The notes below the pieces were generated by a model, which was given only the letters and a program-made list of their open reading frames with translations, was not told where the DNA came from and ran no database searches. Positions 56,896 through 64,000 of a stretch of DNA of 64,000 bases are shown here, piece after piece (within the stretch, counting starts at the first letter, position 1; every line of letters starts with the position of its first letter). Origin of the DNA: Bacillus sp. ISL-55. GTDB lineage: Bacteria; Bacillota; Bacilli; Bacillales; Cytobacillaceae. The position numbers and the translations under genes were made by a program. The stretch is taken from assembly GCF_018613155.1 (NCBI RefSeq), contig NZ_JAGGQU010000001.1, positions 1,848-65,847 on the forward strand, written 5' to 3'.

Positions 56896-58497
56896 ATGAA
56901 AGAAACCGTTCAAAAGTATATACATACAATGAAGGATTTCTGGCAAGGGCGCACCAGAAAGCAAAAAATCAGTCTTGTTGCGTCTGTTTTCTTTGTTTTG
57001 ACAGTAGCCGTCCTTACAGCCTTTTTTACCTCGAGGACATCTCTTGAGCCGCTTTACAGCAATCTTTCTCCTGCCGAGACCGGAAGCATCAAAGAAAGCC
57101 TTGATGCAAGAGGCATAAAATCTGAAATTGCAGATGGCGGCAATACTATCCTTGTTCCGAAAGAATCGGTTGATAGCTTGAAAGTTGAGCTGGCAGCTGA
57201 AGGAATTCCTAAATCAGGAAGTATCGATTATTCATTTTTTAGCCAGAATGCCGGCCTCGGTATGACAGATAATGAATTCTTTGTTTTAAAACTGGATGCT
57301 ATGCAAACAGAGCTTGCTGATTTAATGAAAGGGATCGATGGCGTTAATGATGCGAAGGTAATGATTAACCTGCCTGAAAAAGGGATTTTTGTTAGCGATA
57401 ATGAGCAGCCTGCATCGGCATCCATCGTGCTGAATACAAGTCCAGGTTATCAATTCAAGGAAGATCAAATAAATGCACTTTATCACTTAGTGGCTAAAAG
57501 TGTTCCCAACCTTCCTACAGATAATATCGTCATCATGAATCAATATTTTGAGTATTTTGATCTAAAAAATGAAAATAATTCCAGCGGAGCCTCTTTTGCT
57601 TCTCAGCATCAGATCAAACAGGAAATTGAGAGGGATGTGCAAAGACAGGTCCAAAATTTGCTTGGCACTCTTATGGGACATGATAAAGTAGTTGTTTCCG
57701 TTACTGCCGATGTAGACTTTACCCAGGAAAACAGAGAAGAAAACATCGTAGAGCCTGTTGATAAAGAAAATATTGAAGGAATCGCAATCAGTGCCCAGCG
57801 AATTACTGAAACCTTCACTGGGAATGCAGATCAGGCAGGTGGAATCCCCGAAGGAGGAAACCCTGGTGAAACCACTGGGGCTCAATACCTTGAGGGAGCA
57901 AACGGCAACGGAGATTATGAGAGAGTCGAAGAAACCATTAATAATGAGGTCAGCAGAATTCGCAAGGAAATCACTGAGAGTCCATACAAGGTGAGAGATC
58001 TTGGGATTCAGGTGATGGTCGAGCCGCCAACTCCAGATGACCGTAATTCATTGCCTCAGGAACGAGTAGAGGATATTACAAAAATTCTTGGTACCATCGT
58101 CAGAACGACAATTGATAAGGGTTCGTTAGGCGAAGAACTGACAGATGAAGTCATCGAAGATAAGGTCGTTGTATCCGTGCAGCCGTTTAACGGTAAAGTC
58201 ACTTTCGATAATAATAATACTGTAGAGAAGCTGCCATGGTGGGTATACCTTGTTGGCGGAATATTGCTAGCAGGTATTGTAGTCTTATTACTTCTATTTA
58301 TGAGATCGAGAAAGAAAGAAGTAGAAGAAGAAGAAGAATATGTAATGGAAGAAAAATATGAGCAAATTCGTGTTCCAGATGTGAACAAGGAATTTGAGAC
58401 AGAAGGCACAATGAAGAAAAAGCAGCTGGAAAAAATGGCGAAAGAAAAGCCAGAGGATTTCGCAAAGCTATTGCGAACTTGGATTTCTGAGGATTAG
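56896..58497 (+). CDS. fliF: Flagellar MS-ring protein FliF
   Basis: A 533-aa membrane protein forming the MS ring on which the export apparatus and rotor are built. TM segments lie at about 26-45 and 448-470; between them are ring-building motifs including LEPLYSNLSPAETG and the RBM3-type domain. The cytoplasmic C-terminal tail (about 490-533), ending PEDFAKLLRTWISED, binds FliG. SD CCGGGGG upstream of ATG 56896. Confidence 0.96.
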   Translation: MKETVQKYIHTMKDFWQGRTRKQKISLVASVFFVLTVAVLTAFFTSRTSLEPLYSNLSPAETGSIKESLDARGIKSEIADGGNTILVPKESVDSLKVELAAEGIPKSGSIDYSFFSQNAGLGMTDNEFFVLKLDAMQTELADLMKGIDGVNDAKVMINLPEKGIFVSDNEQPASASIVLNTSPGYQFKEDQINALYHLVAKSVPNLPTDNIVIMNQYFEYFDLKNENNSSGASFASQHQIKQEIERDVQRQVQNLLGTLMGHDKVVVSVTADVDFTQENREENIVEPVDKENIEGIAISAQRITETFTGNADQAGGIPEGGNPGETTGAQYLEGANGNGDYERVEETINNEVSRIRKEITESPYKVRDLGIQVMVEPPTPDDRNSLPQERVEDITKILGTIVRTTIDKGSLGEELTDEVIEDKVVVSVQPFNGKVTFDNNNTVEKLPWWVYLVGGILLAGIVVLLLLFMRSRKKEVEEEEEYVMEEKYEQIRVPDVNKEFETEGTMKKKQLEKMAKEKPEDFAKLLRTWISED

Positions 58498-58508
58498 GAG
58501 GAGGACCA

Positions 58509-59525
58509 ATGGTGAGGAAAGACCAAAAGGAATTAACAGGAAAACAGAAGGCAGCAATCCTCCTGATCTCGCTTGGCCCAGATGTTTCTGCTTCGGTTTA
58601 TAAGCATTTAAGTGAAGAAGAAATCGAGAAGCTTACACTTGAAATATCAGGTGTGAAGAAGGTTGACTCGCTGGCAAAGGAAGAAATTCTGGAAGAGTTC
58701 CACAGCATTGCCCTAGCGCAGGATTATATCACACAAGGTGGAATCGGTTACGCGAAGACGGTGTTGGAAAAAGCGTTAGGGACCGATCAGGCTGCTGTGA
58801 TCATCAATAGATTGACCTCATCCCTGCAAGTAAGGCCGTTTGATTTCGCTCGGAAAGCGGATGCTGGGCAAATTCTCAATTTCATTCAAAACGAGCATCC
58901 ACAAACAATTGCACTTATACTTTCTTATTTAGATTCAGCACAAGCAGGCCAGATTTTATCTGAACTGCCGCAGGATGTCCAGGCGGATATTGCACGCCGT
59001 ATTGCAGTAATGGACAGCACATCACCAGAAATTATCAATGAGGTTGAGCAAATCCTAGAAAGAAAGCTTTCAGCCACTGTTACTCAGGACTATACGCAAA
59101 CTGGCGGTATTGAGGCTGTAGTGGATGTGTTGAACGGAGTGGACCGTGCAACCGAACGCACGATTCTTGATGCTCTTGAAATCCAGGACCCAGAGCTTGC
59201 AGAGGAAATCAAAAAGCGGATGTTCGTGTTCGAAGATATCGTTACACTTGATAACCGTGCAATCCAGCGTGTTATCAGAGACTGTGAAAACGAAGATCTC
59301 ATGCTTGCTCTTAAAGTTTCAAGTGATGAAGTGAAAGAAATTGTCTTTAAAAATATGTCTAAGCGTATGGTCGAAACCTTCCAGGATGAAATGGAATTCA
59401 TGGGTCCTGTAAGGCTTCGCGATGTTGAAGAAGCACAATCCCGGATTGTAGCTATTATCCGTCGTCTGGAAGAAGCTGGTGAAATCGTCATTGCCCGTGG
59501 CGGAGGAGATGATATCATTGTCTAG
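58509..59525 (+). CDS. fliG: Flagellar motor switch protein FliG
   Basis: A 338-aa rotor protein that couples MotA ion flow to torque. FliG-N (about 1-100), middle EHPQTIA motif region (NEHPQTIALILSYL) and C-terminal torque helix (VSSDEVKEIVFKNMSKRM... with charged residues; VRLRDVEEAQ) are intact. SD AGGAGGAGG precedes ATG 58509. The 3' end overlaps fliH by 8 bp. Confidence 0.97.
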   Translation: MVRKDQKELTGKQKAAILLISLGPDVSASVYKHLSEEEIEKLTLEISGVKKVDSLAKEEILEEFHSIALAQDYITQGGIGYAKTVLEKALGTDQAAVIINRLTSSLQVRPFDFARKADAGQILNFIQNEHPQTIALILSYLDSAQAGQILSELPQDVQADIARRIAVMDSTSPEIINEVEQILERKLSATVTQDYTQTGGIEAVVDVLNGVDRATERTILDALEIQDPELAEEIKKRMFVFEDIVTLDNRAIQRVIRDCENEDLMLALKVSSDEVKEIVFKNMSKRMVETFQDEMEFMGPVRLRDVEEAQSRIVAIIRRLEEAGEIVIARGGGDDIIV

Positions 59526-60279
59526 GCTTATCAAATCCCAATACACCAGTAACATGCCAGCAGAAAAAAAGGTCATCTCTATCAGAGTATTGGAATCATC
59601 GGAACAACAGGAAGTCCCACAGGTTTTCACTCATACAGAAGATGAAAGAAGGCGGATCCTTGAGGGTGCTGTGGCTAAGGCGGATAACATTGTGTCAAAG
59701 GCCATGGAGGAAGCAGAACAGATTCGGCTGCAAGTCCAACTGGAACAGCAAGAATGGGATCAGCAAAAGTCTTTATTAACTGAAGAATCCAGGCAGCTGG
59801 GCTTTGAACAAGGCTATCAAGAAGGCAGAACCCAGGGGTATGAAGAGTACCGCCAAACAATCATGTTTGCTCAGGAAACGGTAGATGCATCGAAAAGAGA
59901 TTACGAGAATCATATTGACTCATCAGAAAAGGTGATTCTCGATCTTGGAGTGAAAATTGCCGGGAAGATCATCGGGGAAAAACTAGCTGCAGATGAAGCG
60001 TTCCTTCCCCTGGTAAAAAGGGCGTTAAAAAACTCCAGGGATTATAAGGATATTCAGCTTCATGTACATCCGAAATACTATCAAGAGCTGCTCAATCAAA
60101 AGGATGAACTGATTGCCATCTTTCCAAAGGATATTGATTTCTATATTTACCCGGATGACGACCTTGAGGAGACATCATGCATCATCGAATCTGAAAATGG
60201 CAGGGTAGACGCAAGTGTAGACAGCCAATTGGAAGAAATGAAAAATAAGCTGTTTGAAATGCTGGAGAGTGAACAATAG
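59518..60279 (+). CDS. fliH: Flagellar export ATPase regulator FliH
   Basis: A 253-aa stator-like protein that dimerises, tethers FliI to the C ring and regulates it. A Gln/Glu-rich coiled coil (about 45-130, including QGYQEGRTQGYEEYR with GxxxG-like spacing) leads to a globular C-terminal domain (VILDLGVKIAGKIIGEKL). I chose TTG 59518 (MSRLIKSQ), 9 nt after SD GGAGGAG; ATG 59509 is too close to the SD. It shares one base with fliI. Confidence 0.88.
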   Translation: MSRLIKSQYTSNMPAEKKVISIRVLESSEQQEVPQVFTHTEDERRRILEGAVAKADNIVSKAMEEAEQIRLQVQLEQQEWDQQKSLLTEESRQLGFEQGYQEGRTQGYEEYRQTIMFAQETVDASKRDYENHIDSSEKVILDLGVKIAGKIIGEKLAADEAFLPLVKRALKNSRDYKDIQLHVHPKYYQELLNQKDELIAIFPKDIDFYIYPDDDLEETSCIIESENGRVDASVDSQLEEMKNKLFEMLESEQ

Positions 60280-61592
60280 TGAAGGCCAAAGATTTATTGG
60301 AACATGTCGACTTTCTGGATAGTTTTAAACGTTATGGACGTGTAAAAAGAGTTGTCGGCTTGATGATTGAGTCACAAGGGCCTGAAAGTTCAATAGGCGA
60401 TGTCTGCTTTATTCATGTCGGTACAAAGAAAAAGCGGAGAATCCAGGCGGAGGTTGTCGGTTTCAAAGATGAAAACGTCATTTTGATGCCGTATACATCT
60501 CTTCATGATATATCACCAGGAAGTCTCGTTGAAACGACAATGAAACCACTTGAAGTTAAAGCAGGCCCGGGTTTGATTGGCAAAGTCGTTGATTCGTTAG
60601 GTGCTCCATTGGATCAATCAAGCCTGCCAAAAGGATTGGCGTCAGTTCCTACAGAACAAGACCCTCCCAACCCTTTGAGCAGACCGCCAATCTCGGAACC
60701 GATAGAAGTCGGGGTCAGGATGATTGACAGCCTGCTGACAGTTGGCAGCGGCCAGCGTGTTGGGATATTTGCCGGCAGTGGGGTAGGGAAAAGTACTTTG
60801 CTGGGAATGATCGCGAGAAATACTACAGCAGACCTGAATGTTATTGGGTTGATTGGAGAACGGGGCCGGGAAGTCAGAGAGTTCATTGAACGTGATCTAG
60901 GGCCTGAAGGACTAAAGCGTTCGATAGTTGTTGTTGCCACCTCAGACCAGCCTGCATTAATGCGAATCAAAGGAGCCTATACAGCAACAGCCATCGCAGA
61001 GTATTTCCGTGATAAAGGATTGAATGTCATGCTGATGATGGATTCAGTTACTCGTGTGGCTATGGCTCAGCGTGAAGTAGGTCTCGCAGTTGGAGAACCT
61101 CCTACCACGAAAGGCTATACTCCTTCAGTGTTCGCCATCCTTTCAAGGCTTCTTGAAAGGACAGGGACGAATGAATTTGGATCAATAACAGGCTTTTATA
61201 CCGTCCTTGTAGATGGTGACGATATGAATGAACCTATTGCTGACACAGTAAGGGGAATCCTGGATGGCCACTTTGTATTAGACAGGGACTTAGCCAATAA
61301 AGGCCAGTACCCTGCATTGAATGTGTTAAAAAGCATAAGCCGAATCATGAACAATATTGTCGCCGATGAACATGTCAAGGCAGCTGAAAGATTGAGGGAA
61401 TTACTAAGTACCTATATCAATGCTGAGGATTTGATTAATATTGGTGCATATAAAAAAGGTACATCTGCAGAGATAGATGAAGCGATTATGAGATACCCTC
61501 AAATCCTTGATTTCTTGAAGCAAGGCACCAATGAAAAAGTCTCAATAAATGAAAGTGTTCAAGCTTTATTGCAGTTAGTAAGGAAAGGTTGA
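60279..61592 (+). CDS. fliI: Flagellum-specific export ATPase FliI
   Basis: A 437-aa F1-beta-like ATPase that energises export of axial proteins. Walker A GSGVGKST is at 166-173; GERGREVREF, LMMDSVTR and the C-terminal domain are complete. Start GTG 60279 overlaps the fliH stop by one base, with SD GGAGAG upstream. fliJ begins 7 nt after its stop. Confidence 0.96.
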   Translation: MKAKDLLEHVDFLDSFKRYGRVKRVVGLMIESQGPESSIGDVCFIHVGTKKKRRIQAEVVGFKDENVILMPYTSLHDISPGSLVETTMKPLEVKAGPGLIGKVVDSLGAPLDQSSLPKGLASVPTEQDPPNPLSRPPISEPIEVGVRMIDSLLTVGSGQRVGIFAGSGVGKSTLLGMIARNTTADLNVIGLIGERGREVREFIERDLGPEGLKRSIVVVATSDQPALMRIKGAYTATAIAEYFRDKGLNVMLMMDSVTRVAMAQREVGLAVGEPPTTKGYTPSVFAILSRLLERTGTNEFGSITGFYTVLVDGDDMNEPIADTVRGILDGHFVLDRDLANKGQYPALNVLKSISRIMNNIVADEHVKAAERLRELLSTYINAEDLINIGAYKKGTSAEIDEAIMRYPQILDFLKQGTNEKVSINESVQALLQLVRKG

Positions 61593-61599
61593 TGGATCA

Positions 61600-62046
61600 A
61601 TGCGGTATCAATTCAAGTTTGATAAGATCCTTTCACTCAAGTCGAGAGAAGTGGACGAAGCACAAGTCGTATACCAGGATTCAGTGAAAAAGTTCGAAGA
61701 GGCGGCTGACAGGCTCTACCATCTTCTGAAGAAAAAAGAAGATCTTGAGAGCTTTCAATCAGACCGGCTGCTAGATGGTTTGCCGGTCCAGGAAATACGA
61801 CACCATCAACAGTTTATCGGCAATCTTGAAAAATCCATTGCCCACTATCAGAAAGTCGTGATGAATGCGAGAAACATCATGAATTATCAACAAGTACAGC
61901 TTATGGAAAAAAATCAGGAAGTAAAGAAGTTTGAAAAAATCAAAGAGAAAGACCATCTACAATTTCTGGCAGATGAAAAGTATGCAGAAAGCAGGATGAT
62001 GGACGAAGTCTCGATTCAGCAATACATGAACCGGGAAATTAGGTGA
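61600..62046 (+). CDS. fliJ: Flagellar export protein FliJ
   Basis: A 148-aa, almost entirely alpha-helical protein (two long antiparallel coiled-coil helices), resembling the gamma stalk of F-ATPases; it sits in the FliI hexamer and links it to FlhA. The start is MRYQFKFDKILSLKSREVDEA. The 3' end runs into the SD of ylxF. Identified by position, length and coiled-coil pattern. Confidence 0.93.
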   Translation: MRYQFKFDKILSLKSREVDEAQVVYQDSVKKFEEAADRLYHLLKKKEDLESFQSDRLLDGLPVQEIRHHQQFIGNLEKSIAHYQKVVMNARNIMNYQQVQLMEKNQEVKKFEKIKEKDHLQFLADEKYAESRMMDEVSIQQYMNREIR

Positions 62047-62051
62047 TCAGC

Positions 62052-62639
62052 GTGGAGGAAAAAGAAAATCAGGATGGCAACAGGTTTCAATGGTTTTTAT
62101 ATGTGATAGCAATTCCTACCTTGTTTGCAATTGTTATTGCTTTGGTTGCGCTCTCGATTCTAGGGATCAATGTTTTCGATACAGCGAAGGACATCGGTGG
62201 CAAATTACCCTTCATATCTCAATATGTAAAGGAAGAAAAGCCGCTTTCCATAGATGAATTTGAAAAAAATATCATCAGCCTTGAAGCAGAAATTAAAGAC
62301 CGCGAAGCACAAGTGGAACAATTGCAGTCTAAAGTCGACAGTAAAGATACACAGCTTAAACGAATGGAACTGGAAAAAGCACAGCTGCAAGCGCAAATAG
62401 AGGAATTAACCGCGATTCAGGAGGAAAACAAGAGAGCCTTCCGGGAAATCGTCAAGACCTATGAAACGATGTCAGCAAAGAGTGCCGCTCCGATTATTTC
62501 TAAAATGGGTACGGAGGAAGCAGTGAAGATTCTGACAAACATTAAACCAGAGTCACTTGCTGCCATAATGGAAAAGCTCCCTGCCGAAGAAGCGGCAAAG
62601 TATACAGAATTATTGACCAACGAAACGAACGGAAATTAG
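62052..62639 (+). CDS. ylxF: YlxF, MotE-like protein (MgtE N-domain fold)
   Basis: A 195-aa protein with one TM helix (about 13-38, FLYVIAIPTLFAIVIALVAL), a coiled coil (about 70-130) and a C-terminal MgtE-N-like segment (VKILTNIKPESLAAIMEKLPAEEAAKYTELL). MotE in Campylobacter/Sinorhizobium is a chaperone or stator partner for MotB/C; YlxF's Bacillus role is not firmly known. GTG 62052, five nt after SD AGGTGA, is preferred over GTG 62043. Confidence 0.85.
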   Translation: MEEKENQDGNRFQWFLYVIAIPTLFAIVIALVALSILGINVFDTAKDIGGKLPFISQYVKEEKPLSIDEFEKNIISLEAEIKDREAQVEQLQSKVDSKDTQLKRMELEKAQLQAQIEELTAIQEENKRAFREIVKTYETMSAKSAAPIISKMGTEEAVKILTNIKPESLAAIMEKLPAEEAAKYTELLTNETNGN

Positions 62640-62668
62640 CCTGACGAAATCTGAGAGGAGGTGAGAAA

Positions 62669-63895
62669 ATGGAAATAGGAGGTCTTGGATTTTTTAATAC
62701 CATTGTTACGGGAAATCATAAAGTATCCGAAAAGGCAGTAAATGGGGGAAGCTTTGCTGGAATAATGTCCACAGTCTTATCCGGAAAGGCAGAGTCAACA
62801 CCATCAACTGAATCTGCGAAGGGTGAAAAAAACCTTGAAAGTCTGGGTGCCTTAGCGGAAATGATCAACATAAAAGATCTCTTAGAGATGGAAGATGGAA
62901 TGAAGTTGCTGGATGAATTGAATTCAGACTCTGAAAATCTATTAATTAAGGCGCTGGCGCATTTTGGAATCAACAAAGAAGACTTGAAACTTTTCATCCA
63001 AAAGTGGACCGGTAACAGTGAAGTTGATTTCGAAAGTGCTTCTGAAGATGAGCTGTTGTCATCCTTAGCGGCAATAATAACGGGAATCGCCAACCAAAAT
63101 GGAAATCAATTACTGGTTAAGTTAGAAAAAAATGATTTGCAGACATTAAAGGCATTAAAGCTATTGGAGTTAATGACTAGGTATGCAGATGGGAACGAAT
63201 ATAAAAGCTCTGATTCTGTTAAAGAATCGCTGAAAAACCTTGGTGGGGAATTAAAGAACCTTTTAGAAACGAATAAACCAAATCCTCACACGGAATATTT
63301 ACAAAAAAGATTTACCCAGTTAGCGAGTGATCTAAACCTTGCAAACTCAAAAAAAATAACTTTGACAGAGAGTAGCTCAGGATTAAGGACGGACGGTCCA
63401 GCAGGAACAGTTGCTTTTCTCCCACAGATGACAAAGGCTGAGCAATTGATGTTAACGATGAATAGCCCTGAAAGACCGGTTTCACCTGAACAATTAATGA
63501 AGCAATTTGAATCCATTCTATCAAAATCGCATTTCATGAACAGTGGGGGAACTCAAAAACTATTCATAAAATTATTCCCTGAGCACCTTGGCAGTATCCG
63601 TATAGAGCTTTTCCAAAAGGATCAAACGATGATGGCCCGAATCATAACTACATCTGGCACGGCAAAAGAAACGCTGGAATCCCAGATCAATGGTCTCAAG
63701 CAGGCCTTTGCGGCACAAAACCTTTCAGTTGAAAGAATTGAAGTGACACAGCAGCAGGCCCAGCAAGAACGATTCATGAATCGAGATTCTCAGCAGCAGG
63801 AGAGGCAGCCTGACAGAGGGAACCAGGAAAAGAAAGAAGAAAAAGGAGATTTTAACCTTTCCTTCGAAGAAGCACTGCTAAATACTGAAGCATAG
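62669..63895 (+). CDS. fliK: Flagellar hook-length control protein FliK
   Basis: A 408-aa ruler protein that measures hook length and flips FlhB specificity. The N-terminal 285 residues are variable and hydrophilic. The FliK C-terminal domain (about 290-360) has KLFIKLFPEHLGSIRIELF and ESQINGLKQAFAAQNLSVERIEV, followed by a Gln-rich tail. SD GAGGAGG before ATG 62669. flgD follows. Confidence 0.93.
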   Translation: MEIGGLGFFNTIVTGNHKVSEKAVNGGSFAGIMSTVLSGKAESTPSTESAKGEKNLESLGALAEMINIKDLLEMEDGMKLLDELNSDSENLLIKALAHFGINKEDLKLFIQKWTGNSEVDFESASEDELLSSLAAIITGIANQNGNQLLVKLEKNDLQTLKALKLLELMTRYADGNEYKSSDSVKESLKNLGGELKNLLETNKPNPHTEYLQKRFTQLASDLNLANSKKITLTESSSGLRTDGPAGTVAFLPQMTKAEQLMLTMNSPERPVSPEQLMKQFESILSKSHFMNSGGTQKLFIKLFPEHLGSIRIELFQKDQTMMARIITTSGTAKETLESQINGLKQAFAAQNLSVERIEVTQQQAQQERFMNRDSQQQERQPDRGNQEKKEEKGDFNLSFEEALLNTEA

Positions 63896-63905
63896 GAGAC
63901 AGAAC

Positions 63906-64000
63906 ATGGTGAATAGTATTAATTCTTCTTATCTGCTGTCGAATCTTCAAAAGGACAGGAAAGCGGGTTCAGATATTCTTGGGAAAGATGATTTCTTGAA
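63906..64000 (+). CDS. flgD: Flagellar hook assembly protein FlgD, 5' fragment
   Basis: Cut off by the window edge after 31 complete codons. It starts MVNSINSSYLLSN and reaches ILGKDDFLK, the conserved FlgD opening (LGKDxFLxLL). FlgD caps the growing hook. SD TAGGAGA precedes ATG 63906. Its place after fliK is the usual Bacillus fla/che order. Confidence 0.9.
   Translation, partial: MVNSINSSYLLSNLQKDRKAGSDILGKDDFL

Overview
The window is a stretch of Gram-positive, low-GC core chromosome from an endospore-forming, flagellated member of the Bacillaceae. The evidence is the gene order, which follows the Bacillus subtilis 'ylo-ylp-ylq' region almost gene for gene, plus the sporulation microgene spoVM, codY, fapR, remA and the start of the fla/che operon. 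Protein sequences resemble but are not identical to B. subtilis. I cannot name the species from sequence alone. Nearly all genes lie on the + strand; only rpmB is on the minus strand. There is no prophage, IS transposase, tRNA, rRNA or CRISPR array.

Layout. 0.3-5.5 kb: yloB (Ca2+ P-type ATPase), yloC, remA, gmk, rpoZ. 5.5-5.9 kb: a 51-bp minisatellite. 6-16.3 kb: coaBC-priA-def-fmt-rsmB-rlmN-prpC-prkC, tightly overlapping, then rsgA-rpe. 18-19.3 kb: thiN, spoVM, and convergent rpmB. 19.5-21.6 kb: yloU-fakA. 21.75-22.28 kb: a 52-bp minisatellite where B. subtilis carries sdaAB-sdaAA. 22.4-28.3 kb: recG, then the phospholipid/fatty-acid cluster fapR-plsX-fabD-fabG-acpP behind a promoter carrying a FapR operator. 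28.6-36 kb: rnc-smc-ftsY-ylxM-ffh (dsRNA processing, chromosome condensation, SRP). 36-41.5 kb: rpsP-khpA-ylqD-rimM-trmD, rplS behind an L19-type leader, a type I signal peptidase, rbgA, rnhB. 41.5-43.6 kb: ylqG-ylqH, which read as a FliK-C-like plus FlhB-C-like pair. 44-49.5 kb: sucCD, dprA, a nested-palindrome repeat, topA. 50-55 kb: trmFO and the xerC(codV)-hslV-hslU-codY operon. 55.6 kb to the end: flgB-flgC-fliE-fliF-fliG-fliH-fliI-fliJ-ylxF-fliK and the first 31 codons of flgD.

How the parts fit. Most genes serve information processing and envelope growth: nucleotide and CoA supply, formylation and deformylation of nascent chains, rRNA/tRNA modification, ribosome assembly GTPases, SRP targeting, and Ser/Thr kinase-phosphatase signalling. 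FapR couples lipid synthesis to malonyl-CoA, and CodY couples nutrient state to downstream genes, possibly including the flagellar operon beside it.

The less ordinary content is noncoding: two minisatellites with related architecture, an interspersed ~122-bp repeat present at both 0-0.24 kb and 49.6 kb, a 185-bp nested inverted-repeat element before topA, several promoters bracketed by perfect inverted repeats, a structured leader before yloC, and a duplicated promoter-like unit before trmFO. The best protein-level lead is the YlqG-YlqH pair, which looks like an orphan hook-length/export-switch module lacking the NPTH cleavage motif.
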